Source: Hirudinaria manillensis (lineage: Eukaryota; Annelida; Clitellata; Hirudinida; Hirudinidae). From it: DNA of 64,000 nt. The notes beneath the pieces are model-generated. The model was not told the DNA's origin, ran no database searches, and saw nothing but the letters and a program-made list of their open reading frames with translations. The stretch's first letter is position 1; each line of letters starts with the position of its first letter. Position numbers and translations under genes: made by a program. The DNA lies in assembly GCA_034509925.1 (NCBI GenBank), contig CM067529.1, forward strand, positions 10,689,501 through 10,753,500. Direction: 5' to 3'. Positions 1 through 10,936 of this stretch are shown here, piece after piece.

Positions 1-517
1 TTCTAAAACTCATCAGAAACTATATTGAGACAACTGTAAACAAGTAAACTGAAAATAAACGTCAAGTGTAATTGAATATTCGTCCATAAGTATGCTGACT
101 CAAGCAAACCAACCAAACCCGCCTAATCCGTGAACCATTGCGAGAGTCCTTTTATAGGGACATGGAGTATTTGAATACGACGTGGTAACAGATATGTTGC
201 AGTGAAAATAACGGAATTAATTAATAGAACACTATATTTTTATATTTAATATAATTAATAAATTTAATAATATTAAGTTTTGAATTAGTGACCGTTTTCT
301 TTCTTCGCAGATCCTGATAGAGAGATTATTCAAAGTTTCGCAACGGCTAGGAAGATAAAGAATATTATATTTTCACATTAACTTCGTTACTAACTGAAAA
401 TAATATTTCTAAAAATGTATTTAATACAATGTATACGATAAAAGCTTTGCATGTTCCAACAAAATTTCCAACGTTTGCAGGTAAAAAAGAACATGGCATG
501 CTTTTCAAGTGTAAATC
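1..517. repeat. Duplicated upstream flank, copy 1
   Basis: This stretch closely matches 44356-44867 (upstream of the dispersed sixth ~440-codon gene) and, more loosely, 56590-57085 (upstream of a lectin gene). Landmarks shared by all three are a block around 309-350 (cagatcctgatagagagatt) and a block around 440-510 (aaagctttgcatgttcca). At about 518 the similarity stops abruptly and the sequence switches to the array leader (cgccacgacatcacg). No coding region is supported here. It may hold promoter sequence, which is inference only. Confidence 0.75.
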
Positions 518-850
518 GCCACGACATCACGTGCAAGACAGTGCAGGAAGCGGTTGTCGCAAGTATGGTGTGATGCAAGCTTCGGCAACGAGATCTGCTG
601 AATGGAGATGCGACAGCCATCCTGTTAAGAGAGCTTTGGACTGATCTGGTGGGTAACTTGAGAAAATTAAGCTGTTTTTATTTGATAAAATAAGGCCATT
701 TTTAAAAACCTTCGTAACTATGCCACTTTGCTCGGGCCGACGGGTGGCGTAGTGGCGAGACTTGACTGTAATTTATATGAAGAAGTCAGAAAATATTTTA
801 GAAAAATCGTATCGCGAATTGAGTAATTGGTTGTAAAACATAATAATTTT

Positions 851-921
851 TTAATAAATAAATAAATAAATAGATTAATAAATAAATAAATTAATTAAAA
901 AATAAATTAATTAAAAAATAA
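851..921. repeat. AT-rich low-complexity tract in array leader
   Basis: Tract of TAAA/TTAA-type repeats (taaataaataaataaat, aattaattaaaaaataaatt) just upstream of the gene. Equivalent tracts of differing length occur before every family member: about 13013-13069, 24197-24238, 30328-30391, 36480-36547 and 45155-45204. Length variation between otherwise near-identical leaders points to replication slippage. Confidence 0.85.
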
Positions 922-1031
922 ATCAGACCTTATGAATTATTCAGAATCTTTTGTTCTACTCATTCGTAAAGGCGACAACGGCGACACGAAATATAACTAC
1001 AAAACATAACAGATTATAGCAGTTAAAAAAA

Positions 1032-2345
1032 ATGATTCTCGAAAATTTTGAAATTGAATCCATGGTTTCAGGTTTGACGAAAGCAATGACGGTAAACGTT
1101 CTCGCACTCGAAAGAATTACAAACTCCGATGACCCAGTGGAAGCATTGAGGCAGGACGTTGGAAACAAGTCCTTGAAAGAGTGGTTGGAAATGGGTTATG
1201 CTCAGGCTCTCGGTCTCATAATGATGGAACTCGTAACTTGTTTGAGATGGGATTTAATCGAAAAATATTTGATGCTAGTAGACGCTATCATTCCACCCGC
1301 GCCGGATTTTATGGACATCAATGTTCCTAAGAACGTTTTCAATAGTTCATCGACCAAAGACAAAAAAGATATTGAAGAATTTATATCCGTTATCATGGGG
1401 CCTGTCGCTAAATTACATGGTAGATATGTGATAAACGAACCCCTTCTTCTAAGAATCGCCTACCATAGTAGTAAGCTGAGCTTAAACAATTTGTGGTCTT
1501 GCTTTTATCCTACAATCGCACATCGTTACTTGGGTCCAATTTTCCAAAATTTATCTCGCAATGCCTTGATAATGGTTGCGATATTATTGGAGAAAATGCC
1601 AATATCCTGGCTAAAAGTTAACTTTGACGGCAATATTGTTTTTGATATCAAAATGATATTTTTTCTGAATGACGAGTGCAAGTGCCGTCATATTGATTAT
1701 CTGCGAAAGGTTTGTCATAACCGTGACGATATTTTCGATTTACCGAATGCTTTGAAAACCACGCAGGATTTTGAGTTTAACGGACAATCTCTTAGAACGG
1801 ATCTGAAAAGAGCATTAATGTTGATCAGCTCCGAACGATCTAAGGAATATTTTTTCAAACACTTCATTATCGATGGCCTCCTGCAGAAGTTTCATTTGCT
1901 CTTGTGTAAACCTTCTGACGCCGTTGTTCAGTCATCCGCCAATAAGTCATTTCTCACCGTAATTCTAGACTTAGACGTTGACATTCAGGGTCGCAGGGGG
2001 GACATGGTCGCATTCAGGAACCTTGTCGAACTGGTTGTCAAAACCTTATCTTATATTTTTTCACTTGCGCTTCATGTAAGATGCAAATGTCGTACAGATA
2101 AACATATTGATTGTTCATTGAGCGCCATTGAAGGCATCAATAAGATTGCTGTCGTGACAGGGGAGCTACTAGAATCTCTCTTTGTTTTAAACGGCAGTTT
2201 CAACCAATATATCTACATTCCTGCTAAGAAAAAGTTAATTGAGGAATATCTGTTTAAGATGAAGATTGCATACCAATATACATCCATGACTGGGGATTGG
2301 TTCGTAAACCTTAGAAAAATATGTCCCTCTGCGTTCTATTTATGA
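1032..2345 (+). CDS. Unknown ~440-residue tandem family, copy 1
   Basis: Uninterrupted 437-codon frame starting at an ATG in a purine-rich context (gttaaaaaaaATG) and ending in the family's C-terminal motif CPSAFYL. I do not recognise the family. It is rich in Leu/Ile and Lys/Glu and looks mostly helical; I see no signal peptide and no clear membrane segment, so a cytoplasmic or nuclear protein is the simplest guess. Compared with the other copies it carries private changes around residues 63-72 (TCLRWDLIEK), 137-145 and 355-366 (ALHVRCKCRTDK), while the rest is nearly invariant. A candidate poly(A) signal AATAAA lies at 2528. The about 100 bp before the ATG are conserved in all six copies (gcgacaacggcgacacg at about 970). 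Open frames in six diverged copies argue for real coding sequence; introns in the 5' UTR cannot be excluded. Confidence 0.85.
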   Translation: MILENFEIESMVSGLTKAMTVNVLALERITNSDDPVEALRQDVGNKSLKEWLEMGYAQALGLIMMELVTCLRWDLIEKYLMLVDAIIPPAPDFMDINVPKNVFNSSSTKDKKDIEEFISVIMGPVAKLHGRYVINEPLLLRIAYHSSKLSLNNLWSCFYPTIAHRYLGPIFQNLSRNALIMVAILLEKMPISWLKVNFDGNIVFDIKMIFFLNDECKCRHIDYLRKVCHNRDDIFDLPNALKTTQDFEFNGQSLRTDLKRALMLISSERSKEYFFKHFIIDGLLQKFHLLLCKPSDAVVQSSANKSFLTVILDLDVDIQGRRGDMVAFRNLVELVVKTLSYIFSLALHVRCKCRTDKHIDCSLSAIEGINKIAVVTGELLESLFVLNGSFNQYIYIPAKKKLIEEYLFKMKIAYQYTSMTGDWFVNLRKICPSAFYL

Positions 2346-4220
2346 ATTTCCTGCTGACTAATTCGGTCAAAAATGACAGGCATCATAAATTTGTTTTTGA
2401 ATGATATTATTTAATTCACAATGGCTGGGGACATTTTACTTCCTCCTGATGTCCACCGGATCTTAATGAAATTTAGCATATTTTTGTACATTTTTGTGAC
2501 TAAACGTAAAATTGAATTTGTTAAAAAAATAAATAAATGCTAATAGAAATATTTAATACTTCTGACACCTGGAAAATACAGATTAAATAATCAATAAATT
2601 TACACGGTGGTATAACAATTTACAAGATCTACGATTTATCGTTGGCGGATACAAATTTTATATTGAAGCCAATGTATTTTTTTTTATTTTGAGTCAAAAT
2701 AAAGAATGTTGTAAATAGTTTTCATTGTTTTAGTTCATTCGATATCATGAAATAAAAAATTTATAATTTTTTTTTATTTTGTGCATTTTAAACTATCTTA
2801 TATTATCAAACAGAAAGTATTTAGAATAAGGCATTTACTATTAAAAAATCGAAATAGTAAGTTAATCGATGTTACGTTTAACTGAGGTTTTGGCCGGTTG
2901 CGAGCTTCACGGCGTAGTCAAACACCTGGATTCGATCCAAACCCGACACCCTGACAGTCGTCCTCACACTACGCCATTTGAATGCGGTGACGCGCGGGCT
3001 AAGAACGCGACTAGATAAATTTAAGTGCACCTAATAGCTATTAATCAATACGGAACACAATGTAATCACGAAGTATTATTACCAAGGAAGTTTATTGCCC
3101 AAACTTTTACAAACTTGATTCATTGATGTACAATTTTAGTTAGGCAAACATACTTTCATAAAACTTTGAATTAATTTTAATTAAGACTACATATAAATAT
3201 AAAATAATTTTAAAGAAATGATTTTATTTATTTAAAAATTAATTTATTTGGTTTTAAAATAAGAGAGGAATTTAAAAAAAAAATATTTTTATTCTTTTGA
3301 TTTTGTTCAAATTATTCAGCAGAAATCATTTGAGGAAGGCGCGGACAGTGAGATAATATTAATTACGATTCCAATCCAATTGTTTACAATTAGAAAGTTA
3401 CCATTAAATCATTCAATTGATTGTTGTTATGATTAAAGCATATCACTGACGAACTTCGACACTTTGACTGATTAACGCGAAAGATGGCGCTTTTCGCAAG
3501 AATTTCGATTTGTATGAATAATTAATAAAATACACCATAACATTAACAATTAATCGCTGCTTCGATTTAAAAATCAAGTTATTTGAGAAAGAAGAAAATT
3601 TTGAATCGGTTATTTTGTTAATCGGTATTTCACTCGAAAAACGTTAAATTCAAAATAAATAATACAAATCTTTTTATTATTAAATGATTTTATTTAATAT
3701 GTTTTGGATGTCAAATGAATCATCATTCAAGAAAAAATTAATTTGGTTAAAAATCATAATAAATAGAAAAATAAGAAATTACGGAATATACACTTCTGCC
3801 AACTAGGGAATAAATCAAAAACCAAATGACATTAACTTATGATTTGTAATTAGAATTGATCAAATTACAGAGAAAAATTAATTTTTTTTATTTTTAATTC
3901 GATTCACTATCATATATAATAAATATAATTATATCATTATATGTAATTGCATATTATTATATTCATAAAACTAATTTTAATCACACACCTTTAGTTTTCA
4001 AAGCGATGCAGTAAAATTTTTTAATATGACATTGAAACTTAATAAAAACATTTGCTAAGACAAAGCAGGATACACACTCCGCCCAATAATGATAGGAATG
4101 TGACATATTTTTGCAAATTTCTCGAAAACTAATTTTATTGAATAATTCAATATTCAAATTTGGACATTACATCACTTTATCACACATAAAACACCTAGAA
4201 ATTTGAGCTTCCTGTTACCA
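2346..4220. other. Unit 1 gene 3' flank and spacer
   Basis: No gene is supported here. The first ~450 bp (3' flank with AATAAA signals at 2528 and about 2749) are conserved after every family copy. Then come a SINE-like relic (2885-3020), a segment unique to unit 1 (2959-3397) and a copy of a direct repeat (3463-3508, tttgactgattaacgcgaaa) that recurs after the pseudogene at 4714-4757. The remainder is AT-rich and unassigned. Confidence 0.6.
2885..3020 (-). repeat. tRNA-derived SINE-like relic (minus orientation)
   Basis: Read on the minus strand, this has a plausible RNA polymerase III internal promoter. An A-box-like TGGCGTAGTGTGAGG lies at 2962-2976, and a B-box-like GGATCGAATCC at 2928-2938 about 40 nt downstream, which is tRNA-like spacing. 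Related sequence after the last array gene (38520-38720) and after the sixth gene (47205-47330) has GGTTCGAATCC, a perfect B-box. I do not see a complete foldable tRNA, so a tRNA-derived SINE fragment is more likely than a tRNA gene. Confidence 0.5.
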
Positions 4221-4670
4221 CTAAATTACATTTGCTTTTGTGCAAACCTCCTGACATCGTTGATCAGTCAGTCGTCAATATGTCATTTCTCACCGTAATT
4301 CTATACTTAAAAATTGACACTCAAAACCATCACAGTCGGAACGCTGGTACATTCAAGAAGCTTGTCAAACTGGTTGTCGATACCTAATCTTATATTCTTT
4401 CACTCTCGTATGATGTAAGATCCTAATGTTGTAGTGACGAACTCATTGACTGTTTAATGAGCACAATTTAAGGCATCGATAAGATTGCTATCGTGACAGC
4501 GGAGATACTACAATATCTGTTTGTTTCAAATGGCTGCTGGCACCAATGGCTTGGCATTTCAGCCGAAACAATGTTGATTGAAAATGATCAGTTTTTGATT
4601 ACAGATGCGCACAAATATAGAAAATAGAAATGGCTTGTAAACTTGGTAAAAATATGTCCTGCTATCGAAT
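4221..4670 (+). pseudogene. Truncated pseudogene of the ~440-residue family, unit 1
   Basis: This aligns with roughly the last 150 codons of the intact family genes. Shared landmarks include catttgctcttgtgcaaacc, tcatttctcaccgtaattct, the ggcatcgataagattgct block and the final aaaatatgtcc. The frame is broken by a TAA inside the region matching VVKTL and by later stops and indels. No homology to the first two thirds of the gene is visible upstream. The same relic sits in the same place in every unit, so it was already truncated before the array amplified. Confidence 0.85.
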
Positions 4671-7010
4671 CAAACTGGGAATCAAAACCCTTCGTTGACT
4701 AATTTTTTGTTGACTTTGACTGATTAACGCGAAAGATGGCGCTTTTCACAAGAAATTCAAATGTATAAGTTAAAAAGTGCTCAAATAATTTTATAAATTT
4801 ATACCTAAACAAATGAATGAGTACGATATTGTGAATCACCACTAATAATGACATTCTATGGTCACATATATGGTCAATGATTCTAAGACTTATTAGATCC
4901 TTCTAAATGTGATGATCGGTTCTTCAGTCTTGTGTCTGAGATGGGCGGCCACTTGTTACGACTTTGCCCGAAAACCATCTGATTATTTGGATCTCTTTCG
5001 GCAAAATTTAAGAAATAAGTTTGTCCGATAAAGTTTATTGTTCAAATTGATTTATTCTACTGAGAATGCTCTTGAATTTATGTCTTATTTCAGTTGGTAA
5101 AGTCGAACTCCATGAATAGAATATTTATTAACATTTAACAACGATTTATCAAAAGCGCTTGGAGTGTTTTTAGAAGTCTCACAAAATAATGCATGTTATC
5201 CATCAGCCGTGAAGCAAAATTGTCGTTGAAACGAAAGAAATCACCAATATTATCTCCCATATTTCAAATTATTTTCCAAGAAATAATCATCATGATGGCG
5301 TTCAACTGGTTTATCTTCAACCAAAACGTGATCATGATTGTGAATTATGATGTGAAAATGCTGTAGAATTTCATAGTGTACATGCTCCTTCTTGCTCGTT
5401 CTTAAGGTGTACAGCCTGCCTTTGTGCATCAAACTGCAAAACTATTTGCACTATTAAAATAAAATAAATATAAAATAATATAAATATAAAAAATAAAATA
5501 AAATACTATTAAAATAAAACGTTTTTGATTAATTTTTAAACAAATATAGCAGGTAATATTTTACAAATATTTTTGGAATGAGTTGAATTATATCACAGAG
5601 AACTGTTTTATGTCTTCCAATGTTCTATTTTTAGTAACTTTTGCTGGTAACAGAATCAATGATTAGTAAAAACATAATTGGTCACTGTGAGGGGCAAATA
5701 GAGAAGTGACAGTCAAAATCCAACTTGAGCAAGTTTTGTCAGTTTTCAGTGGACTTTTCAGGAGGCAAGATAATATATATTTAGGGTTAGGGTAGAGTTT
5801 GGGCATAATTTGGATACCAAAGAAAATAAGTGGAAATTACAAACAGCAATTAAAAACAGTTTATGCAACTTCATAAATCGGCGCAATAAATATATCTTGG
5901 ATAATTTTAAAATAATAAGTAGAGGAGAGAAAAGGGGCAACATTGGTCCTTTATACATTAAAGGTATAGAAGAAAAAAGTCTTGGTCAATAACATTTATT
6001 TGCTTTCCTCGGTCTCTGATGGTTACACAGAGGGTATCTGTTACTTACTGTTCAATTCTTAAATATCCTTAAAAGACCCTTCAACTGATCTTTCGTGTCC
6101 TTTGAATTCCCTTCAACAAATTTCTTCAGATATTCCTCCTTTGCCTTGAAACAACTTTCGCACAGGTGAAATCCAAGATGTTCTTCCGCAATTGGCCTTC
6201 TTGGTCTTGGCATAATTTCGTTTCAAAATGACACAAACGACTTTTGCAAACTTTAATTTTTACAATTCCACAATGATGTTTGAATTTGATGTTCTACTGA
6301 TACAGTTTCTATAGGAATCAAACCAAAATGAATTAATAACGTTTAATGACATTTATATGAAACCTATACAAAAACACTCCTCTAATCGAGCACTATGTTG
6401 TGTCAAAATTTCAAAGCAATTGGTTGAGAACTTTCAGAGAACATTTGCACATTACAAACACACATTGCATTTTATTTATATAGATAATTCAATGTTTAGA
6501 AAAGATGGACTGCATTTGTGGGTATAAGTAAGCTGTGCCTTGATAGAAGCCAGAAAATATTTTAGTGAGAGAATTGAAATCCCAGGAGAACATGAAAATT
6601 AAAGTTTGAGGATTCCTGAATATAATATAATATCGATAAAGAAATTGAGGAATACATTTTTGGTGTTATAATATTATATTGAAATCTAATTTAAGAACAG
6701 ATATGGCAAAAACTTTGTTCAAGAGTATTTCGTAGACTGATACAGTCAAATTTTGCTACTATGCCACTCCGTTACTATGCAAATTTTGCTCGATCCAGAC
6801 AAAATTCAATATATAATAAATTTGCTATACCACCGACAAATTAGGGTCCTGACAATGTTTATCTAATGAAGTTAGGGACATATTTTCAGTAGGGGGAAGT
6901 AATTAAGAAAAATTACCTTGTATTTTTAAGATTTGATCAGGTTAATACTTTCCAAGGACATTTCCATGGAATTTGGTTGGTCTTATGGGCAAAGTTGACT
7001 GGGAGTGTTA
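4671..7010. other. Unit 1 spacer between pseudogene and LTR element
   Basis: Unassigned, repeated in each unit. It holds the second copy of the direct repeat (4714-4757), a minus-strand frame 5250-5429, two TTAGGG-type hexamers at about 5777-5789 (far too few to be telomeric), the plus-strand frame 5810-5992 (its only possible start is TTG) and the 53-codon minus ORF at 6052-6213. I recognise no protein domain. Confidence 0.5.
6052..6213 (-). CDS. Hypothetical 53-residue ORF, unit 1
   Basis: Minus-strand ORF beginning MPRPRRPIAEEHLGF and containing a CESC motif followed by a Lys/Glu-rich helix (FKAKEEYLKKF). It stays open in all four units (also 17786-17947, 28970-29131, 35124-35285); units 3 and 4 have AAEH for AEEH and an N for K change. 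The units are recent duplicates, so conservation is weak evidence of function. It could be a small gene, an exon, or a relic of a transposon. I do not recognise it. Confidence 0.3.
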   Translation of the reverse strand: MPRPRRPIAEEHLGFHLCESCFKAKEEYLKKFVEGNSKDTKDQLKGLLRIFKN

Positions 7011-7014
7011 ATAG

Positions 7015-7258
7015 TGTTGTAACCTAGGGGTCTGATGAATTATTTAACGTAAGTATATCTTTATTGGAATAAACTAGTGGCAAAGATGTTTAGGAGATCT
7101 GGTCGATTGCTTGTCTTGATCGGAACTGCCTAATGACTCGAATCGCTAGATTCGACTTCGAAATAAAAGATTCTGAATATTAACTAAACTTAATTAATTA
7201 ATTATTTAATTAATTAATTTATTTATTTAATTAATTAATTAATGTCAGGGATCCAACA
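7015..7258 (-). repeat. Element 1 LTR (3' LTR in element sense)
   Basis: 244 bp, starting tgttgtaacctagggg and ending ggatccaaca. It differs from the other LTR essentially only in the TTAA/TTTA low-complexity tract at about 7188-7245. An AATAAA-type signal is possible in either sense but I could not assign one with confidence. Confidence 0.95.
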
Positions 7259-7260
7259 TT

Positions 7261-7273
7261 GCCCTCCCCTTAA
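7261..7273 (-). other. Element 1 polypurine tract
   Basis: On the element's sense strand the purine run AAGGGGAGGG lies two bases upstream of the 3' LTR. This is the expected position for the plus-strand primer in reverse transcription. Confidence 0.85.
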
Positions 7274-9639
7274 ATCTGTTCGTCCCGAACAGGCTGTTCT
7301 GTCTCGCCGTGATATTTTGCTAATCGATTGCTGTGGACCACTTTCATTCTAGTCCTTGCTGATTTCTGTATGCGGTATACCACGTCGTTTATTTTCTTTA
7401 TGATTCGGTATGGTCCTTCCCAATCTTTTTGTAACTTTGGCGACTTCCCCTTTTTTCGTTGGGGGTTGTATAGCCAGACTAGTTCATTTTCTTTAAAGCT
7501 TATATCATTGGCTTGCCTATCGTATCTCGCTTTGGCTTGATCGCTATTAACACTAATATTTTTCCGGGCAACCTGGTGTGTATCGGCCAATGTATTTCTT
7601 AGGCTTGAAACGTAGTCACATGCCGACTTAGGTTCCTCTGCTCTTCCGAACATCATATCGGCAGGAAGACGAATCTCCCTCCCGAATGTCATTTTCGATG
7701 GACTGATTCCTGTCGTTTTATGCACGGCTGTCCGGTAGGCCATAAGGAAAAGTGGTAGGTATCTGTCCCAGTCATCTTGCTGTTCACTTACCATTTTTGA
7801 CAAATACTGTTCCATGGTCCTGTTAAATCTCTCGACCATACCGTCCGATTGCGGATGCAATGCAGTGGTTCTTGTCTTATGGATTCCAAGGTTTTCGCAT
7901 AGCTCTTGAAATATTTTTGACTCGAAATTCCTTCCTTGGTCCGAATGTAACTCTAATGGCACCCCGAATCGACTAATCCAATTATTTACGAGAGCATCAG
8001 CTACATTTTCCGCCTCCTGATTTGGCAGTGCAAACGCTTCGGTCCATTTGGTGAAGTAATCGCTGATCACTAATATGTACCGATTTCCTTTCTTTGATGC
8101 AGGGAATGGTCCTGCAATATCCAAAGCTATTCTTTCAAAAGGTACTCCCACATTATAGGGTTGCATTAGACCTTTAGTCTTCTTTTGAGGACCTTTACTG
8201 GTTGCGCAATTCTTGCAATTTCTACACCACTCCTCAACGTCTTGTTTGTAGTGCAACCAGTAAAACCTCTCCCTCACCTTCCTGATGGTTTTATTCACTC
8301 CTAAGTGTCCACCTGAGGTTCCGTTATGGAATTCTTGTAACACCTCAGAGACGCAAGATCTCGGAAGTACTATTTGAAGGTGATAGTCGGTGCCATCCTC
8401 TGTTTCCCACTTCCTATGTAGGAGTCCATTACTAATTCTCAAGGAATCCCACTGTGCCCAATAGGACTTAGTAACTTCTCCGTGCTCCGCTATCTGTTGC
8501 CAACCTGGTTTCACCCCGGCCTCCATCCACTGTAGTATGGGTGCAAGTGCTTCGTCTCTTAATTGTAGATCTCGTAACCCGCTTTCTGTCCAGGGTTCGG
8601 GAGCCGTGATACGAATTTGTCGACATTCTTCGGTCTCCTGTTTTTTCTCTGCGTTGTTGCAGTGTCTGCAGTTAAGTTGACAAGGACGTCGTGATAGCGC
8701 ATCAGCGTTGTTGTGTATTTGACCTCTTCTGTGTTCAATATTGAACTGAAAACCCTGTAGTTTTTCAATCCACCTCGCCATCTGACCTTCTGGGTTTTTA
8801 AAGTTTAACAGCCACCTCAGAGAGGCGTGATCCGTTCTTAGCAAAAACGGCTGGCCCAAAAGATATTTCTGGAAATGTTTCATGGATTCTACTGCTGCTA
8901 ATAATTCTCTCCTGGTTACGCAATAGTTTCTTTCCGCTTTGGACAGTGAACGGCTATAAAATGCTAGAACTTTTTCTTCGTTTCCAACCTGCTGGGAAAG
9001 AACTGACCCGATTCCACAGTTACTGGCATCTGTATCGAGGATAAAAGGTAATCCGGGAATAGGATATGCCAGGATCGGTGCCGTTATCATAGCTGCTTTC
9101 AGATTATCAAATGCTTTCTCACAGCTGTCGTTCCAGATAAATGGCTTGCCTTTTACAGTAAGCTCATGAAGGCTTTTTGCGATGTTTGAAAAGTTGGCAA
9201 TAAATCGTCTGTAATAGGTACAAAGTCCTAAGAAGCTTTGAAGTTCTTGGATATTTTTGGGTACAGGCCAATTTTTTACTACCTCGACTTTATCTGGATC
9301 TGTACTAACACCTTCAGAAGACACGATATGGCCAAGGTATTTGACTTCTTTTTTAAAGAGTGAGCATTTCTTTGGACTCAGTTTCATGCCTGCCTCTCTA
9401 ATCCTAATAAATACTTCTCGGAGGTTGTCTAAATGTTCTCCAAATGTTTTTCCGACAACAATTATGTCATCCAAATATACTAGGCATACTTTCCAATTGA
9501 GTCCCCTTAGTATGTGTTCCATTAATCTTTCAAACGTCGCGGGGGCATTGCATAGCCCGAACGGCATGACAGTGAATTGCCATAATCCTTCACCTGTCGA
9601 GAAGGCCGTTTTTTCTCTATCGTCAGGATGTAACTCCAC
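7270..9639 (-). CDS. Element 1 pol, 3' part: RT (palm onward), RNase H, integrase
   Basis: 789-codon frame with no ATG at its start; it is the continuation of pol after a one-base frameshift. RT motifs: [10 protein letters not shown] near residues 27-36 and the catalytic YLDD at about 55-58. An RNase H block follows ([12 protein letters not shown], and the [10 protein letters not shown] end motif). Integrase has an H-H-C-C zinc-binding module (GHLGVNKT ... CRNCKNC), then the catalytic D (LDIAGPF), D (HSDQGRNF) and E (DGMVERFNR), and a C-terminal GPY/F-type module (WEGPYRI). Such proteins copy element RNA into DNA and insert it in the genome. All key catalytic residues seen here are present. 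I do not see a chromodomain. Confidence 0.93.
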   Translation of the reverse strand: MELHPDDREKTAFSTGEGLWQFTVMPFGLCNAPATFERLMEHILRGLNWKVCLVYLDDIIVVGKTFGEHLDNLREVFIRIREAGMKLSPKKCSLFKKEVKYLGHIVSSEGVSTDPDKVEVVKNWPVPKNIQELQSFLGLCTYYRRFIANFSNIAKSLHELTVKGKPFIWNDSCEKAFDNLKAAMITAPILAYPIPGLPFILDTDASNCGIGSVLSQQVGNEEKVLAFYSRSLSKAERNYCVTRRELLAAVESMKHFQKYLLGQPFLLRTDHASLRWLLNFKNPEGQMARWIEKLQGFQFNIEHRRGQIHNNADALSRRPCQLNCRHCNNAEKKQETEECRQIRITAPEPWTESGLRDLQLRDEALAPILQWMEAGVKPGWQQIAEHGEVTKSYWAQWDSLRISNGLLHRKWETEDGTDYHLQIVLPRSCVSEVLQEFHNGTSGGHLGVNKTIRKVRERFYWLHYKQDVEEWCRNCKNCATSKGPQKKTKGLMQPYNVGVPFERIALDIAGPFPASKKGNRYILVISDYFTKWTEAFALPNQEAENVADALVNNWISRFGVPLELHSDQGRNFESKIFQELCENLGIHKTRTTALHPQSDGMVERFNRTMEQYLSKMVSEQQDDWDRYLPLFLMAYRTAVHKTTGISPSKMTFGREIRLPADMMFGRAEEPKSACDYVSSLRNTLADTHQVARKNISVNSDQAKARYDRQANDISFKENELVWLYNPQRKKGKSPKLQKDWEGPYRIIKKINDVVYRIQKSARTRMKVVHSNRLAKYHGETEQPVRDEQI

Positions 9640-10936
9640 TTGCCAGTAACCACTTTTGAGATCTAACGTGGAAAAAAATTTTTGATCCCGAGAGAGTGTC
9701 TAAAGTATCATCGATTCTAGGTAAGGGGTAGCTGTCCTTAAGTGTCATTTCGTTCAGCTTTCTATAGTCGACACAAAAACGAAGTGATCCATCTTTCTTC
9801 TTAACGAGTACCACTGGTGAGCTCCAGGGGCTATTTGACGGTTCAATAACCCCTTGGTCTTGCATTTCTTTTATCATTTCCTTGGCGTTTGCTCTTGTAG
9901 CTAAAGGAAGTGGACGGGGGTTTTGTCGAATGGGTTTAGCACCGGCCGTATTTATTTGATGTTGCACGAGGTTAGTTCTACCCAAAGGGCTGTCTTGTTC
10001 AGCCATTATATCCTGAAATTCGCTAAGCAGTTTTTCCGCTTGTTGGTAATCTTCTTTTTGTAGGGTTTTGTTTAAATCTTTCAGGAGATTGTCCATCAAT
10101 GGTTTAGATATGGTATCCCTTTTGATATGCTTATTTCCACTTCCATCTAATGTTAATATGCGTTCTAGGTTCCTGCAAAGTGCGATAGGTGTTCCTGCTT
10201 TGATCTGTTGTTTCTGGTCAGATAGATTCATTACCCTCAGTGGAACTCTGCCGGTGTTTAGCCTGACTAGTGCTCGTCCTATTAGTAGTCCTTGGCCAAT
10301 GCCTGATTGATCTTCGACTGCTCCTATACCAAATTTTGTATAGTCGCCTTCAAGCCCGCCCCAAATTAAGCTTTCCGACTGTGCCGGGATGGTCTCGTTT
10401 TGTAATACTTTTACAAACGTGTCTTTGACTTCTGTACCTCCGTAGTGTAGAGGAATCTCCATCGTTCCTTGTTGAAGGATGCCGCCTTTCATGTCAATGG
10501 AAATTCCGTAACGTCGCATGAAATCCAATCCCAGTATACATTCATCTGTGATATTGGCTATCATGAATTCTTGTTTGAATGACCTGCCTCCTAAATCTAC
10601 TGTAATAGCTGTGGTTCCCTGGACTGGCACTAATTCCCCTGTGGCTGTTTTTAGCTTGTAATTTTCGGCTATGGTTATTTTACTGCTTTCTGCTAACTTT
10701 GGTTGGATAATGGATGCAGATGCCCCTGTGTCTATCACCATATTGTATTCATTCCCTCCTATTTTCCCTTTAACTCCCAGCGATGATTCTTTCCCTAGTG
10801 CTGTAACGTGAAAGATGAGTGGGGCATTTCGAGTTTGCTGAACCGATCTTCGCCCCTCAAAACCGGTAGCTTCTAGTTTTCCTGATTGTACGATCTTCCC
10901 CAGTACTGTTGTTTTGGGGGGAATGTCGTTCTGCAA
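9623..10936 (-). CDS. Element 1 pol, 5' part: aspartic protease and RT fingers (frameshifted)
   Basis: 437-codon frame that overlaps the end of gag by 64 bp in the -1 frame, consistent with expression by -1 ribosomal frameshifting. The protease active site DTGAS is at residues 69-73. The N-terminal RT block ([19 protein letters not shown]) follows near the end. The frame is lost inside RT at about 9675-9692, where a run of A and T on the sense strand is one base out of register, and it stops 20 codons later; the rest of RT continues in the frame of the 7270-9639 entry. This could be a real inactivating indel or an assembly error in a homopolymer. Confidence 0.92.
   Translation of the reverse strand: MQNDIPPKTTVLGKIVQSGKLEATGFEGRRSVQQTRNAPLIFHVTALGKESSLGVKGKIGGNEYNMVIDTGASASIIQPKLAESSKITIAENYKLKTATGELVPVQGTTAITVDLGGRSFKQEFMIANITDECILGLDFMRRYGISIDMKGGILQQGTMEIPLHYGGTEVKDTFVKVLQNETIPAQSESLIWGGLEGDYTKFGIGAVEDQSGIGQGLLIGRALVRLNTGRVPLRVMNLSDQKQQIKAGTPIALCRNLERILTLDGSGNKHIKRDTISKPLMDNLLKDLNKTLQKEDYQQAEKLLSEFQDIMAEQDSPLGRTNLVQHQINTAGAKPIRQNPRPLPLATRANAKEMIKEMQDQGVIEPSNSPWSSPVVLVKKKDGSLRFCVDYRKLNEMTLKDSYPLPRIDDTLDTLSGSKIFFHVRSQKWLLASGVTS

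Noticed and set aside
5777-5790. TTAGGGTTAGGG-like telomeric repeat in each unit
   Set aside because: Only two hexamers, unit-internal and copied with the array; not a telomere or interstitial telomeric tract.
5810-5992. 60-codon plus-strand frame repeated in each unit
   Set aside because: Has no ATG at its start (TTG) and no recognisable features; identical in all units only because the units are recent copies.
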